Source: Rhodopirellula sp. P2 (GTDB taxonomy: Bacteria; Planctomycetota; Planctomycetia; Pirellulales; Pirellulaceae). Taken from it: 64,000 nucleotides of DNA. Made by a program: the position numbers and the translations under genes. This document shows, in pieces, positions 35,164 to 44,688 of this stretch. The notes beneath the pieces were generated by a model that had not been told where the DNA came from, ran no database searches, and was given only the letters and a program-made list of their open reading frames with translations. The stretch spans positions 2,771,001-2,835,000 of the forward strand of contig NZ_CP118225.1 in NCBI RefSeq assembly GCF_028768465.1, given 5' to 3'. How positions within the stretch are numbered: position 1 is the stretch's first letter; each line of letters starts with the position of its first letter.

Positions 35164-37362
35164 TCACTTCACGGGACGAACCAAGACCTGCAACTTCTTG
35201 TTGTCGTACTGAGCCGCGTTGCTGGTGAAGGTCCAATCGGTGTGCTCACCCGAGTGATTGCCAATTCCGAGATCGGCATCCCGTCCGCGCTTCCAATTGT
35301 TGATCGCAAAGACGGTTTCGCGGGCACCGACATTGTGGACTTGCATGCAACCATAACCGTTCGCGGGCGGCCCAGGTTGGTCACCAAAGTCGAAGGCTGT
35401 GCCGGATGCCCCGGGGACTTTTGCGTCATTGCTGGGGCTGTAGTTGTTGGGCCAAAACTCGATTCGTCCGGTGGAGATACCCGTTGCGGGGGACACGCTG
35501 GCATCGCTGCAATGGACATTCATGGATTCGACCGCTTGCTGGAAATTGGCCTTGGAATCCGCGGTCGGGATGCCCAGTTTTTCGATGTCGTCGGTGAAGG
35601 CGTCCATGCTGACGAAGACCGATTTGATGTTGCCGCTGGCGTCCTCCAGCGAGACCAAGTAGGCGACGCGATCGAACTTGGAAATGTCAGCGTGGCGGTC
35701 GATGTCATACTGGATCGAATCGCCCAACTTGTTCAGGTCCAGTTCGTAAACCAATTCGTAGTCGTCTGCACCGGGGATTGTTTGCACGAACGAGGGGACT
35801 TTGCCGGCTCGAAACGCGGACACGGGCAAACCGGTTGCGCCACGCAGGTTGGGTTCAGCGAGTTTGTCCCAAGCGAATCGGACGGCGACGGGATGCTGGA
35901 CTTTGGGGGATGACAGAACAATCTCGCTCCCTTCGATCTTGGCCGTTGCTGTTTGGAATCCGCCCGATTTTGGGCCGATGATTTCGAACCAGTCCGGTGA
36001 CTTGCCGTCGCTGGTTTTCAAATCACCTCCGACGTTCTTGAAACGCAATCGAAGCTGGCTGCCCTCTGGTTGCATGGATTCCAGTTCGGGACTGTGCGCG
36101 ACCAAGTCCGTTTTTCCATAGTCATGACGCAGCGCCAGGTCCGCCAAGCGTTTGCCCACGTCTTGCTTGTTGGGTGGGTGAATGTTGTTCAGGGTGGCGA
36201 TGTCATTGGTGACCACCATCGCAGTGTTCGGAATGGCTTGGGACGCTGTTTGAGCTTCCCAGAACTTGGCCAGAACCGGGCCCGCTTCGTCGCCATATTG
36301 GTAAGGTGCGATTTGCACGAAGTAGAACGGGAACGGTCCCTGGTTCCACTTCGTTCTCCAGCCTTCGATCAACGCTTGCATTTTCGCCTTGTACAGCATC
36401 CCATCGCTGCGATTGGCTTCACCTTGGTACCAGATGGCACCTCGGATGGGCATTTGAATCAGCGGGTGGATCATGCCGTTGTAGAGCGTGGTGGGCTGGC
36501 TGCGAGTTGTGAACGGCGTCAGTGAGCTTGGGTATTCGGGCGCGGGTTCGATGAACGAATCGTTGGCCAATGCTTGCTCAGCCTTCACGACCCATGCTTT
36601 GGTCGATTTCAGGTGGTTCTGCAGAACTGCTTCAAAGGTGTCGGTTCCAGGCGTTCGCTGAGTGACTGAATCAGAGAGCTCTTTCAGTTCTTCAATCCCT
36701 TCGAACCCGACCGGTGGGGTCCAAGGTTCGATGCGAGTACCGCCCCACGACGAATTGACCAATCCGATGGGGACGTTCAGTTCTTGATGCAACCGTCGAG
36801 CCATGAAGTACCCGGCGGCAGTGAATTGTCCGACGGTCTCTGGCGAGCAGACCTGCCAGGGCGCCGGCACGTCATCCTGAGCGACTGGCGAGGGCACGCG
36901 AGGCACTTTCATGTGCCGGATTTGCGGGAAGTTCGCCGCAGCGATTTCCTCGGCCGCGTTGACACTGGATTGAACTCGCCATTCCATGTTGGATTGGCCC
37001 GAGCACAACCAGACTTCGCCGATCAAAATGTCTTGGAGTTGAATTTCATTGTTGGCCGTCACTTTGATTTCAACGGGATCAGCGCTCGCGGAGCGGCTGG
37101 GAAGTTCGATCAGCCAGCGTCCGTCCTGATCCGCTTGTGTGCTGGCCTGATCGTCACCGATGGTGACTTGGACCTTTTCTGTTGGTTCGGCCCAACCCCA
37201 AACTCGGATCGGTTTCTCTTGTTGCAGGACCATGTGGTCGGTGAAGAAGCCCGGCAGTTTGACATCGCCGCGAACCAGGCTGGGATGCACAACCCCCGCG
37301 GAGCCGCAGAGGAGTAGAGCCGCGATCAGCACGCGGCAAAAATTGTGTCGGTGGTGAGACAT
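35164..37362 (-). CDS. Sialate O-acetylesterase-type SGNH hydrolase
   Basis: 732 aa with a signal peptide (CRVLIAALLLCGSAGVVHPS). The first part resembles a beta-sandwich (FTDHMVLQQEKPIRVWGWAE), then the SGNH motif IGEVWLCSGQSNMEWRV carrying the nucleophilic Ser, and further on PIRGAIWYQGEANRSDGM (block III) and TNDIATLNNIHPPNKQDVG with the final Asp/His pair. These are marks of the 9-O-acetyl sialic acid/xylan esterase family, which removes acetyl groups from polysaccharides outside the cytoplasm. The ~200-residue C-terminal extension (after ~residue 530) has a jelly-roll look and may bind carbohydrate. It is the last gene of a likely three-gene operon. Confidence 0.88.
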   Translation of the reverse strand: MSHHRHNFCRVLIAALLLCGSAGVVHPSLVRGDVKLPGFFTDHMVLQQEKPIRVWGWAEPTEKVQVTIGDDQASTQADQDGRWLIELPSRSASADPVEIKVTANNEIQLQDILIGEVWLCSGQSNMEWRVQSSVNAAEEIAAANFPQIRHMKVPRVPSPVAQDDVPAPWQVCSPETVGQFTAAGYFMARRLHQELNVPIGLVNSSWGGTRIEPWTPPVGFEGIEELKELSDSVTQRTPGTDTFEAVLQNHLKSTKAWVVKAEQALANDSFIEPAPEYPSSLTPFTTRSQPTTLYNGMIHPLIQMPIRGAIWYQGEANRSDGMLYKAKMQALIEGWRTKWNQGPFPFYFVQIAPYQYGDEAGPVLAKFWEAQTASQAIPNTAMVVTNDIATLNNIHPPNKQDVGKRLADLALRHDYGKTDLVAHSPELESMQPEGSQLRLRFKNVGGDLKTSDGKSPDWFEIIGPKSGGFQTATAKIEGSEIVLSSPKVQHPVAVRFAWDKLAEPNLRGATGLPVSAFRAGKVPSFVQTIPGADDYELVYELDLNKLGDSIQYDIDRHADISKFDRVAYLVSLEDASGNIKSVFVSMDAFTDDIEKLGIPTADSKANFQQAVESMNVHCSDASVSPATGISTGRIEFWPNNYSPSNDAKVPGASGTAFDFGDQPGPPANGYGCMQVHNVGARETVFAINNWKRGRDADLGIGNHSGEHTDWTFTSNAAQYDNKKLQVLVRPVK

Positions 37363-37380
37363 GATGCGTGACTTCGGTGG

Positions 37381-37405
37381 GAAGGAGGGAGGAAGGAAGG
37401 AAGGG
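37381..37405. repeat. Short GGAA/GGGA purine tract
   Basis: A run of GGA(A/G) units (GGAAGGAAGGAAGGG preceded by GAAGGAGGGA) lies upstream of the esterase start, pyrimidine-rich on the coding strand. It is too short and imperfect to claim phase variation. Confidence 0.6.
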
Positions 37406-37413
37406 ATCGCGGA

Positions 37414-38274
37414 TCAGTGATCCGCGGGAAGGTCCGGTTGTTGCCACGCACTCATGCCGCCATCGACCAGCAGCGTTTGTCCGTGAACATGTTCGGCCAC
37501 ATCGCTGAGCAGAAAGATGGCGGCTCCCACGCAGGCGTCCGCGGAGGGGATCTGCCCGTTGGGCGTGTGAAGCTGCATCCATGATTCGATGGATGCGTCG
37601 TGATTGACCACATCGGTGAGCTGTGTGCGAACCAACCCTGGGGCCATCGAGTTGACGCGAATTCGATGCGGGGCTAGCGACACGCAAAGGGAACGCACCA
37701 TCGCCGCGACGGCGCCTTTGGATGTGTCATAGGCGGTGTGATCGGGTTCGGCCAAGAATCCATTGATCGACCCTGTGAACAGAACCCGTCCGGCAACTTG
37801 CTTGGCAACCCAACGTTTCGCGAAGGCTTGCGTCAGGAAGTACCCTGCCCCGACGTTCAAATTCATCGTGGTTTGATAGCGTTCCGCGGTCATCTCGAGA
37901 AAGGGTGTGTCGATGAAGGTGCCGGCGTTATTGACGAGCGTGTCCACACCAGACAGCACCTCATCGATTTGTTGCAGCAACCCATCGACCCATGATTCTG
38001 CGGGGGCCGAAAGATCGCACAGGATCAACTCCGCACGGGGACCGTTTGCACGGCAGGCGACCAAGGTTTCTTCGGCAGCGGCATCATGCTTGAGTCCAAT
38101 CAGGACCACGTCCGCGCCCACACTGGTCAGGCCTCGCGCGATCGCACCGCCGACACCTTGTGTGCCGCCCGTGACAACGACGCGGCGCCCATCCAATCGG
38201 AATCCATTGGGATGAAACGCCGCGTTGGAAGATCCCGGTGATGTTTCACCGGGGGAGGTTTTCGGAGAATTCAA
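37414..38274 (-). CDS. Short-chain dehydrogenase/reductase
   Basis: 286 aa from a TTG start that overlaps the stop of the upstream DUF6807 gene (TTGA). The Rossmann cofactor loop is VVVTGGTQGVGGAIARGL, followed by NNAGTFIDTPF and the catalytic SINGFLAEPDHTAYDTSKG with Tyr and Lys spaced four residues apart, then INSMAPG-type substrate-loop residues (RVNSMAPGLVRTQL). A classical SDR using NAD(P)H on a sugar or polyol alcohol is expected. It has no signal peptide and is cytosolic, unlike its neighbours in the operon. Confidence 0.88.
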   Translation of the reverse strand: MNSPKTSPGETSPGSSNAAFHPNGFRLDGRRVVVTGGTQGVGGAIARGLTSVGADVVLIGLKHDAAAEETLVACRANGPRAELILCDLSAPAESWVDGLLQQIDEVLSGVDTLVNNAGTFIDTPFLEMTAERYQTTMNLNVGAGYFLTQAFAKRWVAKQVAGRVLFTGSINGFLAEPDHTAYDTSKGAVAAMVRSLCVSLAPHRIRVNSMAPGLVRTQLTDVVNHDASIESWMQLHTPNGQIPSADACVGAAIFLLSDVAEHVHGQTLLVDGGMSAWQQPDLPADH

Positions 38275-39353
38275 AACGAGGGTTTGGTTTGGGAGTAGTC
38301 GGCAAAATGTTGTTCCGATTTTTCGCGATCAAAGCCGCCATCGTGCAACACAATTCGGAAGTGAAGGTCCAGGTGTTCTCCCTCGGCAATCTTGACGCCT
38401 TCGTATTCGGGTTGACCAAAGTGATGGCGACCGAATGGGTTGGCCGCGAACAAACCGTACGTGCGAACGTGCCAGTAGCACTCCGGAAGCGAGTTGCCGG
38501 GGTGGTAATACATCGTGATCCCTGCGGTGGGCCAATCCGATGGTTCGTCCGAATCAGCTTGTTGAATCGGGCCGCTGTAGTCGACCCACGCGGAGGCTTT
38601 GCCCCACGCTGCGCCGTCTTTCAAGCCTTCTGCGTTTTGCCCTGTCCCTCCGAGTTTGGCGTCGACCTTCATCGATCCCGCCACGCGAACGCCGAGCGTG
38701 CCTTCTTTGGTGTCGCCAAAGACAACGTCACCGTCGGTGGCCATCAGACGAACGTCGAAATCGATCACCGTGTCGCCTTGTGACTCCGTGAACGTCCAAC
38801 GTCGTTGATCGCTCAGGACTCGTTTGCCGTCTTTGTCATTCCAGTCATTGTTCGTGGTCAGCGTGATCCCGTCGTCGTTTTGCGATTTGGACATCGCGGT
38901 TTGCACGATGGAACCCGTCAGAGGGCCGGGTTTGTCGATCCAGAAATCCAATCCGTTGACGACACCATGGTTGAACCACAGTGAGCGGTGGTGGTGGTGG
39001 TCGTCTTTTTCGTACTTGCCTTTTTCCTTCATCGGGTAGTCACGCGTCAGCGCCAATCCCGAGGGGGAATTCACGGGGTACAGTCCCGGCGTTCCCAGCA
39101 AGCTGGCGTGATAACGAGTGATCAAATTACCACCCTGGGTTATGACAACATCCTGTTGTTCCGAGTCCGTATCATTGGAGTCCACGGCCTTGGCTTCCCA
39201 GGTCGCGGTTGCCTCGGCGGTTGCTGGCGGCGCCGCCGAACACGCGTGAGTGACTGAGAATGCGGCGATGACGACGCAGACGTGCTGCGCAAGCTGGCGA
39301 AGGAATCGGTGAAGACGCGAAGGATTCATCAAGGTGGGTCCGTGTGAGTTCAT
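38271..39353 (-). CDS. DUF6807 (PmoA-like) exported protein
   Basis: 360 aa with a signal peptide (LAQHVCVVIAAFSVTHACSA). The core carries the hallmark KDDHHHHRSLWFNHGVVNGL with a His cluster, then DFWIDKPGP, SDWPTAGITMYYHPGNSLPE, YGLFAANPFGRHHF, and LHFRIVLHDG. This family is common in planctomycetes and other degraders and sits in carbohydrate catabolism loci; the name PmoA in databases does not imply methane oxidation. The substrate is unknown. An ATG nine codons in (39329) is an alternative start. It is the first gene of the operon with the SDR and the esterase. Confidence 0.82.
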   Translation of the reverse strand: MNSHGPTLMNPSRLHRFLRQLAQHVCVVIAAFSVTHACSAAPPATAEATATWEAKAVDSNDTDSEQQDVVITQGGNLITRYHASLLGTPGLYPVNSPSGLALTRDYPMKEKGKYEKDDHHHHRSLWFNHGVVNGLDFWIDKPGPLTGSIVQTAMSKSQNDDGITLTTNNDWNDKDGKRVLSDQRRWTFTESQGDTVIDFDVRLMATDGDVVFGDTKEGTLGVRVAGSMKVDAKLGGTGQNAEGLKDGAAWGKASAWVDYSGPIQQADSDEPSDWPTAGITMYYHPGNSLPECYWHVRTYGLFAANPFGRHHFGQPEYEGVKIAEGEHLDLHFRIVLHDGGFDREKSEQHFADYSQTKPSF

Positions 39354-39640
39354 TGTCTGTGGGGAAGCGTTTGTTTGAAAAGTTGCAATCGTGATCGGAA
39401 GCGTTGCCCAAGCCTAGGTGTGGGCACCCTTTCGGCCTGGATTGACGGTCTGATCGGATTGGTGACCTGATTGGATTGGCGACAACTCGTCGCGAAGGTG
39501 GGATGGGGGGGAAGGACGGAGGCAGGTGAGCGAACTGAGCGTTCGATTTGCCAGTTGCTCGCAGGTCGATGGACTATGATAGAGCGGGACGGAGCACGAT
39601 GCCATCTTTTCTGAGTTCTGGTTTTTTCGGAGTGGACGTG

Positions 39641-41596
39641 ATGTGTCAACGAGGCGGCTCGGCGCGTTTGATTGGGATGGTCGTATTGATCATCTGCTTG
39701 TTTGTTCCTGACGCATTTGCCCAGCGGTCCAATCAGCGAAACATCAAGAAACCCAACCCGAAAACGAAGATCCGCCTGCCGGAGAGCGTCCGCACGAAGA
39801 AGCCGGTGGACATGAAGGTCGCGCCAGTCCGCGAGTCCAGTCGCCAGGAAATCCGCTACGCGGCCAACGAGCTGGATACATTCATCGAGCGTGAACTGCT
39901 GGCCGAGGGCATCACGCCACAAGAATTGGCCAGCGACGAAGTCTTTTTGCGACGCATCTACTTGGACGTCGCTGGACGCATTCCCACTCTGGACGAAGCC
40001 AATCGGTTTTTGGAATCCAAATCCAGCGATCGACGGGAAGAGCTGATTGACCAGTTGCTCTCCAGCCCTGATTACGTCAGTCACACGTACAACTGGTGGG
40101 CGGACACGCTGCGATTGGTCGATCGCCCTCAGCCCAACTTGGTTGCCGATCCCTACAACGGATACGTCAAGGAATCCATCGCCGAGAACAAACCCTACGA
40201 CCAGTGGGTTTACGAGATGCTGACGGCGGACGGCAAAGTCTGGGACAACCCGGCGACCGGCTTTCAGCTTCGTGATGATGGGATGCCGCTGCCCTACATC
40301 GACAACACCGTGCGAGTTTTCTTGGGAACGCAAATCGGCTGCGCTCAGTGCCACGACCATCCGTTTGATGAATGGTCGCAGTATCAGTTCTACCAGCTGG
40401 CTGCGTTCACGGCGGGGACCAGCACCCGGATGCGAAAAGGCGATCCCGGGTTCGAGAAAACCAATCCGGCAAACGAACTCATCAACGAGGGAAGGAAGCG
40501 TTATGAGAAGGGCCGTGTTCCCGGCGAATTTCAACGCATCGCACGAGCCAACACCTACATTGTCAGTGAGCGACCGCGACGTCTGCGATTGCCGCATGAC
40601 TACGCCTATCGAAATGCCAAGCCGAAGGACTTTGTGGAGCCCAAAGTGCTCTGGGGCGAGGTCCCAACGTCTGCGGCCAAGGCAACCCCGCGTGAGCAAT
40701 TCGCCGCCTGGGTGACTAGTCCCGAAAATCCGCGATTCAGTCAGACGATCGTGAACCGACTTTGGAAACGTTTGATGGGCGTCGGGTTTGTCGATCCCGT
40801 GGACGACTTTCGGGACGAGAATCCTTGTGTCAATGAAGCCGCGATGGATCACCTCTGCAAGGAATTGATTCGGCGCGGATTTGATCTGAAAGAACTGACC
40901 CGCATTGTTCTGTACAGCCAAACCTATCAACGACAAGCGGTCGATTTTGACATCACCGATGGCGAACTGTACTACTTCCCCGGACCCACTGTTCGACGAA
41001 TGACGGCGGAACAAGTCTGGGACTCGATTCTGACATTGGCCGTGAACAACCCCTGGCCGTTTCAACGTCCAACCGCTGCCGAAATGAAGCCTGTGATGGA
41101 CTTGGATTTTTCCAAGGTGGATTTTGCGGAGGTCCAAAGACGTTCCGCGAAGTTCAAGGAAACCTATTTCGCCAGCGTCTACAAACGCAATCTCAACCAG
41201 CACGCCTACCAACGCAACGTGTTGTGTCGGGCCAGCGAATTGCCATCGCCACTGCCTGCGGATCACTTCTTACGCCAATTTGGACAAGGCGATCGCGAGG
41301 TCATCAATGGTTCCCAGGACGACGCCACCGTGCCTCAGATCCTGGCCATGTTCAATGGCCCGATCACGCATGTGATGTTGGAACCCGGATCGGCTCTGGT
41401 CGACAATGTCCTCGAAGTGAGCAACGTCAAGAAACGAATCGATGCGATTTTTCTGAGTGTGTTGACTCGCAAACCATCGACAGAGGATCGCATTCTCGCT
41501 TCTCGCGAATTGTCCAGTCAGAACCAAACCGGTGTCGGCTACGGCAACATCATTTGGGCACTGCTCAACACACGAGAGTTCTTGTTCATCCAGTGA
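39641..41596 (+). CDS. DUF1549/DUF1553 exported protein
   Basis: 651 aa with the ATG at 39641, preceded by GGAG at a good distance; upstream ATGs at 39599 and 39569 also read in frame. A signal peptide (SARLIGMVVLIICLFVPDAF) is followed by the DUF1549 domain (VFLRRIYLDVAGRIPTLDEA, SPDYVSHTYNWWADTLR) with TQIGCAQCHDHPFDEWSQY, where CAQCH is a c-type haem-like CxxCH motif, then the DUF1553 domain (NPRFSQTIVNRLWKRLMGVG, CKELIRRGFDLKELTR, VKKRIDAIFLSVLTRKPS). Its partner DUF1501 protein follows. Such pairs are multiplied in planctomycetes and act together outside the cytoplasm in an unknown reaction. Confidence 0.9.
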   Translation: MCQRGGSARLIGMVVLIICLFVPDAFAQRSNQRNIKKPNPKTKIRLPESVRTKKPVDMKVAPVRESSRQEIRYAANELDTFIERELLAEGITPQELASDEVFLRRIYLDVAGRIPTLDEANRFLESKSSDRREELIDQLLSSPDYVSHTYNWWADTLRLVDRPQPNLVADPYNGYVKESIAENKPYDQWVYEMLTADGKVWDNPATGFQLRDDGMPLPYIDNTVRVFLGTQIGCAQCHDHPFDEWSQYQFYQLAAFTAGTSTRMRKGDPGFEKTNPANELINEGRKRYEKGRVPGEFQRIARANTYIVSERPRRLRLPHDYAYRNAKPKDFVEPKVLWGEVPTSAAKATPREQFAAWVTSPENPRFSQTIVNRLWKRLMGVGFVDPVDDFRDENPCVNEAAMDHLCKELIRRGFDLKELTRIVLYSQTYQRQAVDFDITDGELYYFPGPTVRRMTAEQVWDSILTLAVNNPWPFQRPTAAEMKPVMDLDFSKVDFAEVQRRSAKFKETYFASVYKRNLNQHAYQRNVLCRASELPSPLPADHFLRQFGQGDREVINGSQDDATVPQILAMFNGPITHVMLEPGSALVDNVLEVSNVKKRIDAIFLSVLTRKPSTEDRILASRELSSQNQTGVGYGNIIWALLNTREFLFIQ

Positions 41597-41697
41597 CCGG
41601 CAGCGTCCTTGCTGGATGCATCGTTGCTTGACACTGCATCCTCCCTCCTCCTCTCGCTCATCGCCCGCGTTGCGATTCACCCCCACGAGACCGAATC

Positions 41698-43005
41698 ATG
41701 GCCGGAATTGAATTCACCCTGGAAGATCGACGACGATTCATCAGCCGATTGGCAAAGCAAACCCTCGGTGTGTCATTCGCAGGTGGCCTGCTAGGTGGAC
41801 CTTGGTGGGATGAGTTGTCGCCTCAAAGCCGAGCACATGCGACCTCGGCCTCTGCCAAGAAAGCCAAGCACATCATCTATTTGTTCATGGATGGTGCGAT
41901 GTCGCATTTGGACACCTTTGATCCCAAGGTTGGCGTCGAAGAAGCTGGCGAAACCAAACCGATTGCCACCCGAGTTCCCGGCATCCAGTTCGGTGATCGT
42001 TTTCCAAAACTTTCGTACCTGGCCGGAGCTATCGCGACCGTTCGATCGCTGTCCACCGAAACTGGGGCCCACGAACAGGGGCGGTACTTGATGAGGACCG
42101 CCTACAAACAAATCAATTCCATCCAGCATCCCGGCATGGGGGCCTGGATGGTGGACCGGCAGGGCCGAGCGAACAAAGAGTTGCCAGGGAACTTTTTGAT
42201 TGGCAGCGGCAACCGGCACCCCGGTGCAGGGTTCTTGCCGCCGGCTTTGTCTCCCGTTCCGATTGCCAATGCCAATTCGGGTTTGCAAAACATCAAGTTG
42301 CCAAAGTACTTGGATGAAAAACTGTTTTATCGACGATTGGCGCTCGCCAATCGATTTGACAAGTCGTTTCAGTCGCAGCGGAAGAACAACGATGTCGAAG
42401 CCTACAACCAGCTGTATTTAGAAACTCGGAAGTTGATGGGGAGCGAGCACTTGAAGGTGTTCGACTTGAACGAAGAAGACTCCAAACTTCGCGACGCTTA
42501 TGGTCGCAACTCGTTTGGCCAAGGTTGCTTGCTGGCCCGGCGATTGGTGGAGTCCGGGGCCCGGTTCGTCGAAGTCAACTTTGGTGGCTGGGACATGCAC
42601 CAGGATCTCTATGCCCGCCTGGGCGAAAAAGCGACTCAGGTCGACGATGGGATGGGCGTGTTGCTTCGTGACTTGCACTCAAAAGGCTTGCTCGACGAAA
42701 CGTTGGTCGTGCTGACCACCGAGTTTGGTCGCAAGCCTCAGATCAATGCAAATGCGGGCCGAGATCACCACCCCGGAGTGTTCTGCAGTTTGTTGGCTGG
42801 TGCCGGAATCAAGGGCGGGCAGGTGTTGGGAGCATCGGATAAACACGGCAGCTATGTCGATGAGTATCCGGTCAGTGTGTCGTCGTTCAACAAGACCATT
42901 GCTGCGGCGGCTGGGTTGCCGTTGGACGAGGAGTTCTTCGCGCCCAACGGACGTCCCTTTAAGATCGGGGGCGACGACGATCCCATCCCCGAACTTCTTG
43001 CCTGA
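41698..43005 (+). CDS. DUF1501 exported protein
   Basis: 435 aa. The N-terminus EDRRRFISRLAKQTLGVSFA resembles a twin-arginine signal. The core has the family's alkaline-phosphatase-like features: AKHIIYLFMDGAMSHLDTFD with an Asp at the metal site, RSLSTETGAHEQGRYLMRTA, PGMGAWMV, VEVNFGGWDMHQDLYARLGE and TTEFGRKPQINANAGRDHHP. The family is related to sulfatase/phosphatase folds, but no activity is proven. It begins 101 bases after the DUF1549 gene, and the two almost certainly form one operon. Confidence 0.9.
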   Translation: MAGIEFTLEDRRRFISRLAKQTLGVSFAGGLLGGPWWDELSPQSRAHATSASAKKAKHIIYLFMDGAMSHLDTFDPKVGVEEAGETKPIATRVPGIQFGDRFPKLSYLAGAIATVRSLSTETGAHEQGRYLMRTAYKQINSIQHPGMGAWMVDRQGRANKELPGNFLIGSGNRHPGAGFLPPALSPVPIANANSGLQNIKLPKYLDEKLFYRRLALANRFDKSFQSQRKNNDVEAYNQLYLETRKLMGSEHLKVFDLNEEDSKLRDAYGRNSFGQGCLLARRLVESGARFVEVNFGGWDMHQDLYARLGEKATQVDDGMGVLLRDLHSKGLLDETLVVLTTEFGRKPQINANAGRDHHPGVFCSLLAGAGIKGGQVLGASDKHGSYVDEYPVSVSSFNKTIAAAAGLPLDEEFFAPNGRPFKIGGDDDPIPELLA

Positions 43006-43017
43006 TGTCAGCGTCCC

Positions 43018-44079
43018 TTGTCAGAATCAGCCCAATTGGTCTCGCATCGTCGTGCTGTTCTGGCGTTGGTCGTTGTCAACGTTTTGTGGGGATCCTCGTT
43101 CCCCTTCATGAAGACGCTGAATCTGCTCGCTGACGAACACTTTGGCGTGGATGAGCACACAGCCTCGGGGGCTTTCCGGGCCGCTGCATCCGCCTGGATG
43201 ATCGGATTGCGATTCGCGTTGGCATTCGTGATGTTCGCTGTTTGTTGCCACGGCGTTTTGAAACGCGTTCGGTGGCCGCACTTCCTCGCCGGAATCGCGA
43301 TCGGGTGCTTGTTCGTTGTTGGGATGGTCTTGCAGGTGTCCGGGCTGTCAACCATCCCCGCGTCGCGAAGCGGGTTCTTGACCAGCCTCGCGGTGGTGTG
43401 GACGCCCATTCTTGCGACACTCTTTGAACGACAACGGCCACGACCCGTCGTGCTGCTTGCCGGGGGCGTGTCCCTGTTCGGCGTGGCGATTCTGACCGGG
43501 TTGCTCCAGTGGGCCGACGGCGGCCTGCGTTTCGCACCCGAGGGGCTGGGGCAATGGAAAACCGGTGACACGTTGACGCTGCTCGCCGTGTTGTTCTTCA
43601 GCGGCCAAATTGTCGCCGTCGATTGGTTTGGAAAGCGGCTGGATTCGCTTGCGTTCACCCCCTCCATGTTCGGGGCCACCGCCGTGTTGGCGTTGCTGTT
43701 CTTTGTCCTGATTCAACCCAGCATCCCTGAGGTTTCGGCCGGCGATGCAGGCAACTCTGGTTGGTACGCGTTGACAACCCAACCCCGCTTCTATGGGCTG
43801 ATCGTGTTGCTTTCGATCTTCCCGTCTTTGGTGGCATTCTCGCTGATGAATCGATATCAACCCAGCGTGTCACCGACGCAAGCATCCGTGCTCTACACCC
43901 TGGAACCACTGATGGCGTCCACCTGGGCCATGTTCATCCCAGGGGTGCTCAGCGTTTGGTGTGCCGTTCAGTACGCCAACGAAACGTTGACCTTCGAGTT
44001 GATACTCGGCGGTACGATCCTGATCCTCGCCAACCTGCTGGCCCTCTGGCCAGCCAAGAACACGCCAGCCGATGGCTGA
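43018..44079 (+). CDS. EamA/DMT-family membrane transporter
   Basis: 353 aa with a TTG start 12 bases after the DUF1501 stop; an ATG at 43005 is in a different frame. Ten hydrophobic segments are visible (VLALVVVNVLWGSSFPFMK, VMFAVCCHGVL, AIGCLFVVGMVLQVSGL, LLAGGVSLFGVAILTGLL, LLFFVLIQPSIPE, GLIVLLSIFPSLVAFSLM), and the duplicated EamA pattern is seen, with NRYQPSVSPTQASVLYTLEP in the second half. These proteins export small metabolites such as amino acids. The substrate is unknown. Whether it belongs functionally with the DUF1549/1501 pair is unclear. Confidence 0.85.
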   Translation: MSESAQLVSHRRAVLALVVVNVLWGSSFPFMKTLNLLADEHFGVDEHTASGAFRAAASAWMIGLRFALAFVMFAVCCHGVLKRVRWPHFLAGIAIGCLFVVGMVLQVSGLSTIPASRSGFLTSLAVVWTPILATLFERQRPRPVVLLAGGVSLFGVAILTGLLQWADGGLRFAPEGLGQWKTGDTLTLLAVLFFSGQIVAVDWFGKRLDSLAFTPSMFGATAVLALLFFVLIQPSIPEVSAGDAGNSGWYALTTQPRFYGLIVLLSIFPSLVAFSLMNRYQPSVSPTQASVLYTLEPLMASTWAMFIPGVLSVWCAVQYANETLTFELILGGTILILANLLALWPAKNTPADG

Positions 44080-44329
44080 AATGGCGACGCCAATCGCGGG
44101 CGATGTGGATCAAGAACTCGCAGAATGTGCGTCCGCCTTTCCCTTGCCGGTCCACGTTTTCACAACCCACCAACGAGTAGGCCGGATCAAGCCGCTTCGG
44201 CACCGCTCCGGCAAATGCCCCGTATCCATCGGCGTAAGCGGCGTAAGGTGTAAGAGGCATCCTCGGCTTTTTCGACACGCCATCATCCAAAGCTGCAGCT
44301 TGGAGTTGGCCTCGGTGGTGGCGACCGAC
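44080..44329. other. Intergenic region, no gene
   Basis: 250 bases between the transporter and the first 194-bp element. It contains a planctomycete-type GC segment (AGGCCGGATCAAGCCGC) but no gene. The remaining ~165 bases between the element and the IS (44524-44688) are also non-coding. Confidence 0.5.
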
Positions 44330-44523
44330 CTAAAAGGTGTCAGGTACCTTTTTGGGGGACTGGGGGATTTGCTTCGTCGGTGGTGTCGTCGCGTGATGCG
44401 ATTGAGGCAGCGTTTTCCTTGGTGGAACCGCCTCCGAACCGTTTCCCGTTCGGAGGCTGCGGGAGCGTCAAATTACCTGCTTTTCCAAAAAGGTACCTGA
44501 CACCTTTTTACGATCCGATGAGG
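44330..44523 (+). mobile_element. 194-bp non-coding element with inverted ends, copy 1
   Basis: The ends are near-perfect inverted repeats: AAAAGGTGTCAGGTACC on the left and GGTACCTGACACCTTTTT on the right, each a palindrome-rich core. Inside is a second hairpin, CCTCCGAAC with GTTCGGAGG. A copy differing by only about six bases is at 47514-47707 in the same orientation. It has no open frame that looks real. The layout is that of a REP/MITE-like unit, moved by an outside transposase. Confidence 0.88.
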
Positions 44524-44679
44524 AACGCCGGATGGTGCCACCCAACAAACCTTGATTGAGCGATCCAAGACGAGAAAACGTGTCCGCCAGTCGTGGGCGA
44601 TCGCACTCGCTGACGAGCTGACCTCTGGTCGACACTCCGCTCATGTGAGATGTCCAAGACATAGCCCCCACCGATTTGA

Positions 44680-44688
44680 CCCCCGTCC
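44680..44688 (+). repeat. Left target site duplication of the IS
   Basis: CCCCCGTCC directly precedes the left inverted end of the insertion sequence and recurs at 46431-46439 directly after its right end. Confidence 0.8.

Noticed and set aside
37381..37405. Phase-variable simple repeat upstream of the esterase
   Set aside because: Only a few imperfect GGAA units; no reading frame or promoter spacing clearly depends on their number.
39350..41266. 638-aa open frame on the minus strand opposite the DUF1549 gene
   Set aside because: It mirrors the clearly coding plus-strand gene, has no recognisable domain and has a composition typical of antisense frames in GC-rich codons.
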